Positions 23,733-33,874 are shown, counted from the first letter of the stretch. The stretch is 64,000 bases of DNA from an uncultured Clostridia bacterium (GCA_947589415.1 CANQBP010000006.1:1-64000), one strand, 5' to 3'. Notes: generated from the sequence alone by a model not told the origin. Translations and numbers: made by a program.

Positions 23733-23776
23733 AAAACGCTCAAAAGTCGCCTGCCTTGCGGCTTTTGAACGTTTTT
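23733..23776 (+). terminator. Terminator after the transposase
   Basis: Stem AACG-CTCAAAAG-TCGC against GCGGCTTTTGA-ACGTT with small mismatches, then TTTTTCC, inside the right end of the IS. Confidence 0.65.
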
Positions 23777-23874
23777 CCTTCTTTTTACTGTCAAAAATGG
23801 GATTTTTTCAATATATTTTTATTAAAAACATATAGTATTTACAACATTCTCAACATTTACCATAAAACGGAAAA

Positions 23875-23915
23875 GGATTGCGGATCAGGTGTGTACATTC
23901 CCTGATCCGCAATCC
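23875..23915 (-). terminator. Terminator of spoIIGA-sigE
   Basis: Perfect 15-bp stem GGATTGCGGATCAGG/CCTGATCCGCAATCC with an 11-nt loop, followed on the minus strand by TTTTCCGTTTT; 18 bases beyond the sigE stop. Confidence 0.8.
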
Positions 23916-23932
23916 GAAAAACAGTAATATTA

Positions 23933-24667
23933 TCACGCACTCTTGCTGTCGTCACTTATTTCTCTTTTTAATCTCCTTATTATCTTCTTTTCAAGGCGTG
24001 ATATATATGACTGAGATATTCCGAGCATATCGGCAACTTCCTTTTGAGTATGGGCTTTTTTTCCGTTAAGTCCGAATCTCAGCTCCATTATTGAAAGTTC
24101 ACGTTCATTAAGACGGTTTACAGCCTGCAAAAGCTGATTTTCTTCCGATTCCTTTTCTATGCGCATATTCACCATGTCACTGTCACTTCCGAGTATATCG
24201 GCAATAAGCAGCTCATTTCCGTCATAATCCACATTAAGCGGTTCATCAATGGAAATTTCATTTTTCTGCTGCGAACTCTTTCGCAAAAACATAAGTATTT
24301 CGTTTTCTATACAACGTGAAGCATAGGTTGCCAATTTTATACCCTTTTCGGGACGGAATGTATTGACAGCCTTAATAAGACCTATCGTTCCTATTGATAT
24401 AAGATCCTCAACACATAAATTCGGTGACTCAAATTTCTTTGCTATATAAACCACAAGCCTGAGATTATGCGTAATCAGCGGTTCTCTTGCACTTTCATCG
24501 CCGTTCTTGATACGCAGCATTATCTCATTCTCTTCCTCCGTTTTAAGCGGCGGAGGAAGTGTTTCGGGGCCGTTTATGTAATATATCCCCTCTTTGCCCA
24601 TTATCATCATACGCAGCTTTGCTAAACCGTTGACCGCCATATCGGAAACTTTTTTCAATTTACTCAT
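23933..24667 (-). CDS. sigE: Sporulation sigma factor SigE (pro-sigma-E)
   Basis: 244 aa from the ATG at 24667 (AGGGG upstream), like the 239-aa Bacillus protein. A basic amphipathic pro-sequence of about 30 residues ends at [15 protein letters not shown], matching the region where SpoIIGA cleaves pro-sigma-E. Region 2: [51 protein letters not shown]. Region 4: [15 protein letters not shown] and helix-turn-helix [20 protein letters not shown]. It directs early mother-cell gene expression in sporulation. It is 71 bases downstream of spoIIGA and ends at a strong terminator; the sigG often found next is not here. Confidence 0.96.
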   Translation of the reverse strand: MSKLKKVSDMAVNGLAKLRMMIMGKEGIYYINGPETLPPPLKTEEENEIMLRIKNGDESAREPLITHNLRLVVYIAKKFESPNLCVEDLISIGTIGLIKAVNTFRPEKGIKLATYASRCIENEILMFLRKSSQQKNEISIDEPLNVDYDGNELLIADILGSDSDMVNMRIEKESEENQLLQAVNRLNERELSIMELRFGLNGKKAHTQKEVADMLGISQSYISRLEKKIIRRLKREISDDSKSA

Positions 24668-24738
24668 ATCATACCCCTTTATGAAATAACCGCTCTGTTG
24701 TCTTGGATCACGATATACCCGCATTGACGAGCGTACCC

Positions 24739-25575
24739 TCACGGAATAAGCTCTGCCGGTACAAGTGCATCAGCCTCCCCCACTATCCTGCCGTTCGGAC
24801 ATAGTGCAATATACGCAGAAACCTCATATTTCTTTCCCGCTGTTTCAATACAGATATTGTCAACACGAAACGCAGCCATAACTCCCTCCCCGCCTACTGA
24901 CGAATACGGTATCATTCTCATTCCGACCGGCATCTCCCCCAACAGGTTTATATCCTTTAATTCGGGAAAATCCCCGAACAACTCCTGTTTAACAACTATT
25001 GCCATATCCCCCGAAAACGGTTCTTTCAAACCGTTGCCCGTATCCAACTTACCCATACAGCTTATTTCTCTGTCATTATACCTGATTTTCAACACACAAG
25101 CGGTATCCCCTATATCCCCCCTTCCCGTTATCCGCATAATCACTCTTAGAATAACATAGCAAACCAGTGTGGTTATAATGAGAGTGATCGGTGACATAGC
25201 TATATAAACGCTGCTGTTGCGTATCATTATGTTTTGCGGCGAAAACAACAGCCATATCGCTATCATAGCTCCGCAGTAACCGAAACTGATAAGAAAAAAT
25301 GATGCCGCCGTTTTTATAAATCTTACCTTTTCAAGCGGTGCAAATGCCGCAGCAACAACAATGCAGGCTGTCAGAAAACTGACTGCCATTGATAAGCCCG
25401 ATGAAATCGGCGGCAAAAGAATTACAAACGATGATATTCCGCCGACTGCCGCACCTGCGACCAATCTTCGTCTTTTACAGTTTAAAGACATAAATTTTTT
25501 TACCGTTAGCAATATGACATAATCAATTACAAAATTAACACAAAAAAGTATGTCTATATATATTGTCTGCTCCAA
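24739..25575 (-). CDS. spoIIGA: SpoIIGA, sigma-E processing aspartic protease
   Basis: 278 aa from the TTG at 25575 ([20 protein letters not shown], matching the usual start IYxDxxxxxN); the track's TTG ten codons earlier is possible but has no ribosome binding site, whereas GGGGGAG lies ten bases before 25575. Five hydrophobic segments occupy residues 1-150. The cytoplasmic protease half carries the catalytic aspartate in [15 protein letters not shown] (about 195). Together with the adjacent pro-sigE this reconstitutes the forespore-triggered activation step and indicates an endospore former. Confidence 0.93.
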   Translation of the reverse strand: MEQTIYIDILFCVNFVIDYVILLTVKKFMSLNCKRRRLVAGAAVGGISSFVILLPPISSGLSMAVSFLTACIVVAAAFAPLEKVRFIKTAASFFLISFGYCGAMIAIWLLFSPQNIMIRNSSVYIAMSPITLIITTLVCYVILRVIMRITGRGDIGDTACVLKIRYNDREISCMGKLDTGNGLKEPFSGDMAIVVKQELFGDFPELKDINLLGEMPVGMRMIPYSSVGGEGVMAAFRVDNICIETAGKKYEVSAYIALCPNGRIVGEADALVPAELIP

Positions 25576-25763
25576 GCCACTCACTCTCCCCCTTTCCACT
25601 GACAAAAATATGATAACACAAGGAAAGCGAATAATTTGTCTGTAATCAATTTAACTCCGTTTAAACCAAAAAATCGGAAATAACCGCACGGGGTGTTTTT
25701 TTTAGGTCATTTTTTACACAAACACCCCTGCTAAACAATTATTGCGGCTCTAAGGATTTTCAA

Positions 25764-26135
25764 TCATGTTGCAGATCTGTGTACATTTTCGGCAGCAAGA
25801 CCGAAACTGATTGACAATGCCTCGTCAACCTTATACATATCATAGGGACTAAGACTTCCCATCTTTTCCTTGAGGCGGGTTTTGTCTATTGTTCTTATCT
25901 GCTCAAGCAGCACGACCGAATCCTTAGCAAGACCGCTGTGGTCTGCATACAGCTTAATATGGGTTGGCAGTTTTGCTTTTGATCCTCTGCTCGTAATAGC
26001 TGCCGCTATTACAGTCGGACTGTATCTGTTTCCTATATTATTCTGTATTATCAGTACCGGACGTATTCCGCCCTGCTCCGAACCTACAACGGGACTCAGA
26101 TCTGCATAATAAATATCTCCTCGTCTGACCAGCAT
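25764..26135 (-). CDS. ndoA: MazF/NdoA-type mRNA interferase
   Basis: 123 aa. Starts [23 protein letters not shown], then [12 protein letters not shown], the PemK/MazF fold used by Bacillus EndoA, which cleaves single-stranded mRNA at specific sites. GGAGCG precedes its ATG. In Bacillus the toxin follows an antitoxin gene (ndoAI) and alr; here no intact antitoxin ORF is seen within 350 bases upstream, so it is a solitary copy or its antitoxin lies elsewhere. Some Clostridia keep this gene as an orphan. Confidence 0.9.
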   Translation of the reverse strand: MLVRRGDIYYADLSPVVGSEQGGIRPVLIIQNNIGNRYSPTVIAAAITSRGSKAKLPTHIKLYADHSGLAKDSVVLLEQIRTIDKTRLKEKMGSLSPYDMYKVDEALSISFGLAAENVHRSAT

Positions 26136-26437
26136 AGCTTTTCACGCTCCGAATTTTTTATTTTTTGTACCGATAATAATATTTTGTCCCTCACGAACAA
26201 AAATAATCACTGCCTACGAATTCGGCACACTATATATTATTCAAAATTCATATCGTTTGAGCCTGCATAATTATTTCCAAAATTTATGTATCTCCGCTTT
26301 CGACAAATATTTTTTTATCGCCTCCTTTACATCAATGCACCGTCCGTAAGCCTTGATATATTTTAATATATGCTGATACGTTATCTTTAAGAACCGTACC
26401 CGCCCATAAATTTATTAAATCCATACAAAAAGCACAA
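26136..26437. other. Intergenic stretch with a possible broken small ORF
   Basis: About 300 bases upstream of ndoA. On the minus strand MDLINLWAGTVLKDNVSAYI begins a 30-codon frame, and a second frame ending VKEAIKKYLSKAEIHKFWK-stop continues directly after it, as if one small gene were split by a frameshift near 26340. Neither part resembles a MazE or ribbon-helix-helix antitoxin, and no ribosome binding site precedes the ATG. Otherwise nothing is recognised. Confidence 0.3.
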
Positions 26438-26473
26438 GCTGTCATATCGGTTTGTTATATCCGATATGACAGC
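26438..26473 (-). terminator. Terminator of the yjjG-rluD unit
   Basis: Perfect 13-bp stem GCTGTCATATCGG/CCGATATGACAGC with a 10-nt loop, then TTGTGCTTTTTG on the minus strand. Confidence 0.8.
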
Positions 26474-26485
26474 CTCACTGTCCTG

Positions 26486-27340
26486 CTATATGCATTTTAC
26501 TTCTTTAAAAAAGTTTATATCATTACGTACAGTTAATTCTTTACCGCTTTCGGGGTGTATAAAGCGTATTTCCCCGCAATGCAGACATTGACGAGGGAAC
26601 TTTTCGGTACTTCCCCCATACATATCGTCACCTGCGAGCGGGTGACCCTTACATGAAAAATGCGCCCTTATCTGATGTGTTCGTCCGGTTTCAAGACGTA
26701 TTTCAAGAAGTGTATATTCGTCATTATAATTTTTTACGGCTTTGTAGTGGGTTACTGCCCTCACACCTCCCTCTCCGATCTCCCGTTGAATCCCATGTCC
26801 TTCTTTCAAACGGAGCGGTTCGTCTATTGTTCCGCTGCCTTCAATTCTGCCCTCACACAATGCAAAATACAGTTTTTCCGTATGATTTTTCAAAAATGCG
26901 GCGGCATAGGCATTTTTTGCGGAAAGTACAAGCCCCGATGTATCCTTATCAAGTCTGTTGATAACACGGAATATATAATTTTCACCCTTATTCAATGCAT
27001 GAAAAGCAGCGGCATTTGCAAGCGTATCAAGTTTGTGGTCTTTTACCGGATGTACCGGCATATGAGGCGGTTTATTAAATATTATAATTTGGTCGTCCTC
27101 ATATACTACCTCAACAGGCAAATCAACGGGTTCGATGTACATATGGTCTTTGGGAAAATTAAGATCTATAATATCGCCGGCACGGAGTATGTCTATGCTG
27201 CGAATATGTTCACCGTTACGGGTAATCCCCATTTCTGTCCTTTTCAGTTTTGTAAGCGTCCTTGCCGATACCGAGCAATGCTTTCTCAAAAAGTCCTTTA
27301 CACATATACGATCAAGTTCTACGGGAACGGTAAATCTCAT
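26486..27340 (-). CDS. RluA-family rRNA pseudouridine synthase
   Basis: 284 aa. N-terminal S4 RNA-binding domain (RICVKDFLRKHCSVSARTLTKL, NGEHIRSIDILRAGDII) and catalytic domain with INRLDKDTSGLVLSAK (catalytic Asp in RLDKDTSG, about 132), FALCEGRI, and RTHQIRAHFSCKGHPLAGD near 215. It isomerises uridines in rRNA; the RluD/YhcT subtype target cannot be fixed from sequence. GGAGGG precedes ATG; overlaps the HAD gene by 4 bases. Confidence 0.92.
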   Translation of the reverse strand: MRFTVPVELDRICVKDFLRKHCSVSARTLTKLKRTEMGITRNGEHIRSIDILRAGDIIDLNFPKDHMYIEPVDLPVEVVYEDDQIIIFNKPPHMPVHPVKDHKLDTLANAAAFHALNKGENYIFRVINRLDKDTSGLVLSAKNAYAAAFLKNHTEKLYFALCEGRIEGSGTIDEPLRLKEGHGIQREIGEGGVRAVTHYKAVKNYNDEYTLLEIRLETGRTHQIRAHFSCKGHPLAGDDMYGGSTEKFPRQCLHCGEIRFIHPESGKELTVRNDINFFKEVKCI

Positions 27341-28035
27341 ATCATGCCCTCCATAGAAATATCCTTTATTTCAATAAGGCGGTTTATTCTGTAATCGCAC
27401 AAGCTGTTTGGCATTTCTATCAGGTTATTCGGATCATAAATACAAGTTTTAAGTCCCGCATTTTTCCCGCCCTGCATATCGGCCGTGAGCGAATCACCGA
27501 CAACGATAATTTTTTCCTTGTCTTTTTCGTCCGTGTCTGCGAGGACATAATCAAAAAATTCTTTCATGGGTTTCTGAAATCCTGCCTCTTCGGAAGTATA
27601 AATTTTTTTTATAAAACCCGTTATATTCGTTTCGCTAAAACGCCCTCTCTGTACGGTTTTAAATCCGTTAGTTATTATGTATATATCAAATATACCGGAT
27701 AATTCTTTCAGTGCTTCATATACACCGTCTATAAGCACACCCTGCCTTGAAAGCTGAAAAATATATTCATCTGCCAGCTCGGAAGTATTTTTAAAACCGT
27801 TAAAACATTTTTCGGTAAGCTCTTTAAAACGTTGTATTCTAAGCTCCGAACGTGTTGTTTTATTCTGCTCAAGCTCTTTCCATAGCCTGTCGTTAATAAC
27901 ACAGAAATTTTTGTATACACGTTCATTAAACTTCAAGCCGAAACTTTCGACCGTATTTTTCAAAGCATTATATTCACACACCGGAAAATCAAAAATAGTA
28001 TTATCAGCATCCATAAGAATAGTTGTAAATTTCAT
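27337..28035 (-). CDS. YjjG-type HAD nucleotidase
   Basis: 232 aa from ATG 28035. HAD motif I ILMDADNTIFDF is the form typical of YjjG noncanonical pyrimidine nucleotidases; helical cap (about 15-95); motif II IYIITNG; motif III Lys in AGFQKPMKEFF; motif IV KIIVVGDSLTADMQGGKNAG. Likely dephosphorylates (mis-modified) pyrimidine nucleotides in the cytoplasm. Coupled to the downstream pseudouridine synthase by a 4-base overlap. Confidence 0.87.
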   Translation of the reverse strand: MKFTTILMDADNTIFDFPVCEYNALKNTVESFGLKFNERVYKNFCVINDRLWKELEQNKTTRSELRIQRFKELTEKCFNGFKNTSELADEYIFQLSRQGVLIDGVYEALKELSGIFDIYIITNGFKTVQRGRFSETNITGFIKKIYTSEEAGFQKPMKEFFDYVLADTDEKDKEKIIVVGDSLTADMQGGKNAGLKTCIYDPNNLIEMPNSLCDYRINRLIEIKDISMEGMI

Positions 28036-28059
28036 AAAACCGACAAATCCCCCCAAAGC

Positions 28060-28110
28060 AAAAGGACTCCCGCAAAACGCATATCAAAATGCCCGTGCGG
28101 AAGTCTTTTT
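28060..28110 (-). terminator. Terminator of tig-clpP-clpX
   Basis: Stem AAAAGGACT-C-CCGC/GCGG-A-AGTCTTTTT across a 23-nt loop; the C/A mismatch is G-U on the minus strand, where CCTTTTGCTTT follows. The plus strand has TTTTT as well. Confidence 0.65.
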
Positions 28111-28181
28111 ATCTGTCTTATATCAACGTATCCGTTCAAATAAACCCGCACATTATTTTAACAGTATTTTCGCTGTCGCAA

Positions 28182-29483
28182 TCAAGCGGGGTCACGTTTA
28201 ATTTTTTGTCTTGCCGATTTTGTTGTTGTGACCTTGCGTGTCCTATGCTTATTTTTTATGCGCTCAACAACAGGTTCGCCATCTCCTCTTGCAGCCTCGG
28301 CAGTTATTATTATCTTGGATATCGTTTCGTCCGAGGGTGCTTCATACATGAGGTTTTTAAGAAGTTCCTCCATGATCGAACGCAGTCCCCTCGCTCCGGT
28401 ATGACGCTCTATCGCCTTTTTTGCTATCTCAAGCAACGCACCCTCACCAAAAACAAGACTTACATCATCTAATTCAAAAAGTTTTGTATATTGTTTGACA
28501 AGAGAATTTTTAGGCTCTTCAAGAATACGCACAAGCGCATTTTCATCAAGACCGTTAAGTGCGGTAACTACGGGAAGTCTGCCGACGAGTTCCGGTATCA
28601 GTCCGAACCTGACAAGATCCTGCGGTATGACGTCCTGCATCCAACTTGTCGTATCAAGTTCAGTTTTTGCCTTGACTTCAGCATTAAATCCGAGTGTGGA
28701 AGATCCCAGCCGTTTTTCGACCGTTTTCTCAAGACCGTCAAAAGCTCCTCCGCATATAAACAGAATATTCGATGTGTCGATCTGTATAAATTCCTGATTG
28801 GGGTGTTTTCTCCCGCCGTTCGGGGGAACATTTGAAACAGTCCCTTCAAGTATTTTAAGAAGAGCCTGCTGAACTCCCTCTCCGCTGACATCTCGTGTTA
28901 TGGAGGGATTTTCGGACTTTCTTGCTATCTTATCTATTTCATCAACATAGATAATACCACGCTCGGCTCTTGCCACATCATAATCAGCAGCCTGTATAAG
29001 ACGAAGAAGAATATTTTCCACATCTTCGCCAACATAGCCGGCCTCGGTAAGCGTTGTAGCATCAGCAATAGCAAACGGAACATCAAGTATCTTCGCAAGC
29101 GTTTGGGCAAGAAGTGTCTTTCCCACACCCGACGGCCCGAGCAAAAGAATATTGCTTTTGTTGAGAACGACATCGTCATCATCATGGTAATTGATTCTTT
29201 TATAATGATTATATACAGATACCGAAAGCGATATTTTCGCTTCTTCCTGACCTATAACATATTCATCAAGCAGGTTCTTAATTTCCATCGGCTTCGGTAA
29301 TTCGCCCAAATCAATGAAAAACTCATCGTCCATTTCTTCTTCTTTAAGAATATCATTACAGGCAGCAACACATTCATCACAAATATATGCTCCCGCACCC
29401 TGTATAATTCGACCTACAAGTTCCTGCGATTTCCCGCAGAAAGAGCAGACCACTCTTCTTTTGCTATCGTCCTTATTCGACAT
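28182..29483 (-). CDS. clpX: ClpX, ATPase subunit of Clp protease
   Basis: 433 aa from ATG 29483 (AAGGAGC upstream). N-terminal zinc finger CSFCGKS...CDECVAAC (about 13-37) binds adaptors and substrates. AAA+ module: Walker [19 protein letters not shown], Walker [13 protein letters not shown], sensor and pore loops ([10 protein letters not shown]), the IGF-like ClpP-binding loop (SSTLGFNAE, about 265-275), and [10 protein letters not shown] near the C-terminus. It unfolds tagged proteins and feeds them to ClpP. Third gene of tig-clpP-clpX, 12 bases after clpP. Confidence 0.97.
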   Translation of the reverse strand: MSNKDDSKRRVVCSFCGKSQELVGRIIQGAGAYICDECVAACNDILKEEEMDDEFFIDLGELPKPMEIKNLLDEYVIGQEEAKISLSVSVYNHYKRINYHDDDDVVLNKSNILLLGPSGVGKTLLAQTLAKILDVPFAIADATTLTEAGYVGEDVENILLRLIQAADYDVARAERGIIYVDEIDKIARKSENPSITRDVSGEGVQQALLKILEGTVSNVPPNGGRKHPNQEFIQIDTSNILFICGGAFDGLEKTVEKRLGSSTLGFNAEVKAKTELDTTSWMQDVIPQDLVRFGLIPELVGRLPVVTALNGLDENALVRILEEPKNSLVKQYTKLFELDDVSLVFGEGALLEIAKKAIERHTGARGLRSIMEELLKNLMYEAPSDETISKIIITAEAARGDGEPVVERIKNKHRTRKVTTTKSARQKIKRDPA

Positions 29484-29495
29484 TTGCACAGCTCC

Positions 29496-30077
29496 TTATC
29501 GTTGTGTAATCACCTTATCAATAAGACCGTATTCAAGAGCCTGCTGAGCAGTCATGAAATTATCACGCTCGGTATCTCTTGCTATCACCTCAAGCGGCTG
29601 TCCGGTATTTTTAGAAAGAATTTCATTGAGCTTTTTCTTTGTCTGTACAATATGATCCGCATGAATCATAATATCCGTTGCCTGACCTTGAGCGCCGCCG
29701 CTCGGCTGATGAATCATAATGTCACTGTTCGGGAGAGCGAAACGCTTTCCCTTTGTACCTGCCGCAAGAAGAAATGCGCCCATGCTTGCAGCCATACCCA
29801 TACATATTGTAGACACATCACATTTTATATACTGCATTGTATCATAAATCGCCATACCGTCCGTTACAGAACCTCCCGGACTGTTTATATAAAGACTTAT
29901 GTCCTTTGTTGAATCCTGTCCCTCAAGGAAAAGAAGCTGCGCGACAACAAGACTCGCCGTTACATTGTTCACTTCCTCGGTGAGCATTATTATTCTGTCA
30001 TTAAGAAGTCTTGAATAAATATCGTACGAACGTTCTCCTCTGTTCGTCTGTTCAATTACATAAGGTACCAATGCCAT
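29496..30077 (-). CDS. clpP: ClpP serine protease subunit
   Basis: 193 aa from ATG 30077 (GGGGG nine bases upstream). Catalytic triad visible: Ser in [15 protein letters not shown] (about 97), His in [14 protein letters not shown] (about 122), Asp in ERDNFM (about 171). N-terminal [22 protein letters not shown] matches the axial-pore loop region. It forms the tetradecameric peptidase with ClpX, encoded next. Confidence 0.98.
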   Translation of the reverse strand: MALVPYVIEQTNRGERSYDIYSRLLNDRIIMLTEEVNNVTASLVVAQLLFLEGQDSTKDISLYINSPGGSVTDGMAIYDTMQYIKCDVSTICMGMAASMGAFLLAAGTKGKRFALPNSDIMIHQPSGGAQGQATDIMIHADHIVQTKKKLNEILSKNTGQPLEVIARDTERDNFMTAQQALEYGLIDKVITQR

Positions 30078-30149
30078 AATAAATAACCCCCGTTTCACTA
30101 ATTTTATATTTAACAGTATATTTATATTTTATTCAGCTTTAAGAAATAC

Positions 30150-31439
30150 TCAAGCCTCTGTTTTCTCCACGGCATTTTCTTTAACAAAATTCATAGCCTT
30201 ATCCGCTTCTATATCCCTTGCTATATCTTTGCTGTCAAAAGCCGCTTTTACTCTTGAAATATCAGCCTTGTAACTTTCCGCAAGCTCATTATACTTATTC
30301 TCTATATCCTCTTCACTTGCTTTCAGTCCCTCAAGCTCTGCTATCTTTCTGAGGGCAAGTCCTACTTTTACCTGCGACTCCGCTCTGCTGCGGTATGTGT
30401 CACGGAGCTTTTCTTCCGTTAAGCCCGTAAACTGCATATAGGTCTCCAAATTAAGACCCTGCGAACGCAAATTCATCGAAAATTCGTCAATTATACCGTC
30501 AATACGGTTTTCAAACATAGCTTCGGGTATCTCAGCCTCAAGAAGTTCACCGAGCTTCTCCGCAATCTGACCTTCCTTATTATTTTCAGCTTCTTTCTTG
30601 CGTGATTCTTCGAGCTTTATTTTAAGATCAGCCTTATATTCGTCAACCGTATCAAATTCGCTTACATCTTTAACAAACTCATCGTCAACATCAGGAAGTT
30701 CATGCATCTTTATCTCATGCAGCTTTATTTCAAACTGTACTGCTTTGCCCTTGAGTTCATCTGCCTGATAATCCTCCGGGAATGTTACATCAATTGTAAA
30801 CTCTTCTCCCGACTTATGTCCTATGATCTGCTCCTCAAAACCGGGAATGAATGCACCGCTGCCTATTGTAAGGCTGTAATTTTCGGCAGAACCTCCGTCG
30901 AATGCTTCGCCGTCAAGAATACCCTTAAAATCTATAACGACAACGTCATCATTCTCTGCTGCCCTGTCCTCAACGGTAACAAGACGGCTGTTTCTCTTTT
31001 GTATTCTTTTTAATTCCTCCTCAACATCTTCTTCCGTTATCTCAAGAGAAGTGGGAGTAAATTCTATACCCTTATAGTCTTTGATTGAAACTTCGGGTTC
31101 AACTGTAATTACCGCTTTAAGCACAACACCGTCTTTGTCGGCTTTCTCGATATCAAGATCAACATGATCTCTGACTATATCAAGACCTGCTTCATTTGCA
31201 GCATCAACAATAGCGGCAGGATAAAGATCCTTTATAGCGTCCTCATAGAAAACTCCCTCACCGTATGTTTTTTCAATAAGTCTTCTCGGAGCCTTACCCT
31301 TGCGGAATCCCGGAATAGTAATATTTTTTGACTGTCTTTTATATACAGCCTCTACCGCTTTCATAAAGGTTTCGCCGTCTATTTCAACAACGAGTTCATA
31401 GCGATTTGTTTCCACCTTGTTTGATGATTTAAGTGTCAT
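30150..31439 (-). CDS. tig: Trigger factor, ribosome-bound chaperone
   Basis: 429 aa from ATG 31439, which has GGAGG upstream; the track's 32 extra residues are leader. Ribosome-binding signature ITIPGFRKGKAPRRLIEKTYG (about 38-58), central FKBP-type PPIase domain (EDDVVVIDFKGILDGEAFDGG), C-terminal helical arms. It assists nascent-chain folding and prolyl isomerisation. First gene of tig-clpP-clpX, with a consensus promoter upstream. Confidence 0.97.
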   Translation of the reverse strand: MTLKSSNKVETNRYELVVEIDGETFMKAVEAVYKRQSKNITIPGFRKGKAPRRLIEKTYGEGVFYEDAIKDLYPAAIVDAANEAGLDIVRDHVDLDIEKADKDGVVLKAVITVEPEVSIKDYKGIEFTPTSLEITEEDVEEELKRIQKRNSRLVTVEDRAAENDDVVVIDFKGILDGEAFDGGSAENYSLTIGSGAFIPGFEEQIIGHKSGEEFTIDVTFPEDYQADELKGKAVQFEIKLHEIKMHELPDVDDEFVKDVSEFDTVDEYKADLKIKLEESRKKEAENNKEGQIAEKLGELLEAEIPEAMFENRIDGIIDEFSMNLRSQGLNLETYMQFTGLTEEKLRDTYRSRAESQVKVGLALRKIAELEGLKASEEDIENKYNELAESYKADISRVKAAFDSKDIARDIEADKAMNFVKENAVEKTEA

Positions 31440-31552
31440 TTTATTTTCCTCCATAGCGGAGCAACCGCTCCTTGATTTTTTTGGTTCATACACCACGTCC
31501 GCCCCAATGCATCCAATCATTATAAATGAAATCAATAGGGCAAACTGCTTTA

Positions 31553-31581
31553 ATTATAATATAGCAATGACTGATAGTCAA
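31553..31581 (-). promoter_or_regulatory. Promoter of tig-clpP-clpX
   Basis: TTGACT (31581-31576), 17-base spacer, TATAAT (31558-31553); about 115 bases before the tig ATG. No CIRCE element (TTAGCACTC repeat) is seen here. Confidence 0.75.
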
Positions 31582-31637
31582 GCATAATTTACGTACAAAA
31601 TTAAAAAGTACCGTAATTTGACACATATTTTTGTCTG

Positions 31638-32327
31638 TCACAATACTGCAAGGGGCATAAACCCGAGTCTGTCGCAGGCAATAAGTTCATATCTTATTCC
31701 TTCGCATTCACCCGTAAATGCTCTTTTCGCAGCATTCCTTCCGTGTACATGTCCGTAAAAGCACTTTCTTATATTATATTCCTTCAGCACATCGGTTATC
31801 TCTTTACATTCCATATTATTATATATGGGGGGATAATGCAGAAAAACTATCGGACTGTATCCTGCTTTTACAGCCGGTTCTATTGATAATTTCAGCCTGC
31901 CGACCTCACGCATGAGGATTTTCATATCGGCATCGGTTTCGGCATCATAGAACCAGCCCCTTGTACCGCAAAGTGCAAGTCCGTCCGCAACATAGTAATT
32001 ATTATGCAGAACAGAAATAGTATCAAACCCGTTTTGTGCAAAAAACTTATCCGTTTTGGACTTTGTTGTCCACCAAAAATCGTGGTTGCCTTTCAAAATG
32101 ATTTTTTTGCCGTTCAGCTTATTTATAAAATCAAAATCCTTGCGGGCATCATTTATATCCGCAGCCCAAGAGATATCCCCTGCAATTACCACGGTATCAT
32201 TATCGGTTATCAGCTTCTGCCAATTTTTTTGTATTCTCTCCACATAATTATTCCAGCCTTCAAACACCTCCATCGGTTTATCCGTTCCGAGCGAAAGATG
32301 TAAATCGGCAATAGCATATACTGACAT
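31638..32327 (-). CDS. Calcineurin-like metallophosphoesterase
   Basis: 229 aa from ATG 32327. Metal-binding motifs of the family: YAIADLHLS (DxH), VVIAGDISWA (GDxxx), ILKGNHDFWW (GNHD), VFLHYPP and GHVHGRNA. The DIHLS-GNHDFWW form matches clostridial predicted phosphohydrolases of about 230 aa. Substrate unknown. Its start overlaps the thrC stop region, with no clear ribosome binding site, so it is translated by coupling. Confidence 0.88.
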   Translation of the reverse strand: MSVYAIADLHLSLGTDKPMEVFEGWNNYVERIQKNWQKLITDNDTVVIAGDISWAADINDARKDFDFINKLNGKKIILKGNHDFWWTTKSKTDKFFAQNGFDTISVLHNNYYVADGLALCGTRGWFYDAETDADMKILMREVGRLKLSIEPAVKAGYSPIVFLHYPPIYNNMECKEITDVLKEYNIRKCFYGHVHGRNAAKRAFTGECEGIRYELIACDRLGFMPLAVL

Positions 32328-32329
32328 AA

Positions 32330-33835
32330 TCAAACTATTGAAAGGCTTTCAAGGACGGTTTTCGCCATATCATCAACTTCACATTCAAAAGAAAACCGTT
32401 CTTTCGCATTTTTAAGAGCCGCAAGAGGTGCGGGAACAGCCGTATTTGTCTTTGCCGAAAGCTCATCAGTCATAGCAAATTCATCTTCGGGAAGCCTTTC
32501 ATCAACAACAGATTCAAGAACGGCTTTTGCAAATTTATACGGACTTGCGGTCGATGCTATAACTGTCGGTGTTTTATCACCCGTTTGCTCAACATACTGA
32601 CCGTACACATTAACTGCAACGGCAGTATGTGTATCACACAAGTAATTATCTTTCTTATAAAGCTCACCTATTGTTTTTTGTGTATTCTCATCATCGCAGC
32701 AGCCGCCCCAGAAATATTTATCAAGCTCTGCCTTAATATTGCCGTCTACCGTATAAGCACCGTTTTCATTAAGTGATTTCATAAGTTCCGCTACCTTGAC
32801 ATCATCTTCACCGGTAAGATGATAAAGAAGTCTTTCAAGATTGCTTGATACCAGAATATCCATAGAGGGAGAAATTGTAGTATAGAATTTCCTTTTCTTA
32901 TCGTATGTTCCGGTTCTTATAAAGTCTGTAAGCACATTGTTTGAATTTGAGGCACATATAAATTTACTTATCGGAAGTCCCATTTTCATTGCATAGAATG
33001 AAGCAAGTATGTTGCCGAAATTACCCGTGGGAACCGCAACATTGATCTTATCACCGAGATTTATTCTTCCCGCATTTAACATATCGCAATAAGCAGAGAA
33101 GTAATATACCACCTGCGGAAGAAGTCTGCCCCAGTTGATTGAATTTGCACTTGAAAAAAGCATATTGTTTTCGGCAAGTTTTTTCTTTATTTCGGGATCC
33201 GTAAATATTTTCTTAACTCCCGTCTGCGCATCGTCAAAGTTACCCTTTATGGCTATAACATTTACATTATTGCCCTTTTGCGTTGCCATTTGTCTTTTTT
33301 GCATCGGCGAAACACCGTCTACGGGGTAGAATACAATAATTTTCGTTCCGTCAACATCTTTAAATCCCTCAAGCGCAGCCTTGCCCGTGTCACCGCTTGT
33401 TGCAACAAGTATTACCGCCTCTTTCCCGTCATATGTCTTTTTAACGGATTTTGTCAACAGATGCGGAAGTATTTGAAGAGCCATATCCTTAAATGCAGAT
33501 GTAGGACCGTGCCAAAGCTCAAGCAAAGCCATTTTCTTTTCGCCGCTGTCTATATAAGAAATCGGAGCCGGATTTTCCGAACCGAATTTTTCAGATGTAT
33601 ATGCCGCATCGACACTTTCGTTAATCTCCTGTTCGGTAAAATCCGAAAGAAAATCGGAAAAAATCCTTTTTGCCCTGCCCTTGTAATCGACCTGTGCAAG
33701 AGCCTTTATGTCGTCAAGCGTATATTTCGGGAGTGACTGCGGCACAAATAATCCGCCCTCCTCGGAAATACCCTGAGCTATCGCCTGCGAAGCAGAAACG
33801 ACCTTATTCTTATCCCTCGTGCTGTTGTAATTCAT
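32330..33835 (-). CDS. thrC: Threonine synthase
   Basis: 501 aa from ATG 33835 (AAGGAAA upstream). Start NYNSTRDKNKVVSASQAIAQG is typical of the long-form ThrC. PLP lysine in HGPTSAFKDMALQ (about 113); LVATSGDTGKAALEGF binds the cofactor phosphate; NSINWGRLLPQ and VPTGNFGNILA also fit. Converts O-phosphohomoserine to threonine. Encoded between the M19 dipeptidase and the phosphoesterase. Confidence 0.96.
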   Translation of the reverse strand: MNYNSTRDKNKVVSASQAIAQGISEEGGLFVPQSLPKYTLDDIKALAQVDYKGRAKRIFSDFLSDFTEQEINESVDAAYTSEKFGSENPAPISYIDSGEKKMALLELWHGPTSAFKDMALQILPHLLTKSVKKTYDGKEAVILVATSGDTGKAALEGFKDVDGTKIIVFYPVDGVSPMQKRQMATQKGNNVNVIAIKGNFDDAQTGVKKIFTDPEIKKKLAENNMLFSSANSINWGRLLPQVVYYFSAYCDMLNAGRINLGDKINVAVPTGNFGNILASFYAMKMGLPISKFICASNSNNVLTDFIRTGTYDKKRKFYTTISPSMDILVSSNLERLLYHLTGEDDVKVAELMKSLNENGAYTVDGNIKAELDKYFWGGCCDDENTQKTIGELYKKDNYLCDTHTAVAVNVYGQYVEQTGDKTPTVIASTASPYKFAKAVLESVVDERLPEDEFAMTDELSAKTNTAVPAPLAALKNAKERFSFECEVDDMAKTVLESLSIV

Positions 33836-33874
33836 AAACATTTCCTTCTTTCTTTTATTTTATTGAAATCGGCT

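Larger units (their letters stand above)
21850..23801 (+). mobile_element. IS1634-family insertion sequence, apparently intact
   Basis: A 16-bp core inverted repeat TTTTTGACAGTAAAAA (21854-21869) and its complement (23782-23797) bracket a single full-length transposase gene, its promoter and a terminator. ATTTTT occurs directly outside each end (21844-21849 and 23802-23807) and may be a 6-bp target duplication, although A/T-rich flanks make that uncertain. A small GGTGC-ATG-GCACC hairpin at 21889-21901 just inside the left end could limit read-through transcription. Complete ends and ORF suggest recent arrival. Confidence 0.8.

Noticed and set aside
25690-25728. GGGGTGTTT/AAACACCCC hairpin after ndoA
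   Set aside because: Nine-bp stem with a 21-nt loop but no T-tract on the minus strand; not supported as a terminator.
26260-26460. Small ORF pair upstream of ndoA as an antitoxin
   Set aside because: Needs a frameshift to be one protein, lacks a ribosome binding site, and does not resemble MazE or ribbon-helix-helix proteins.
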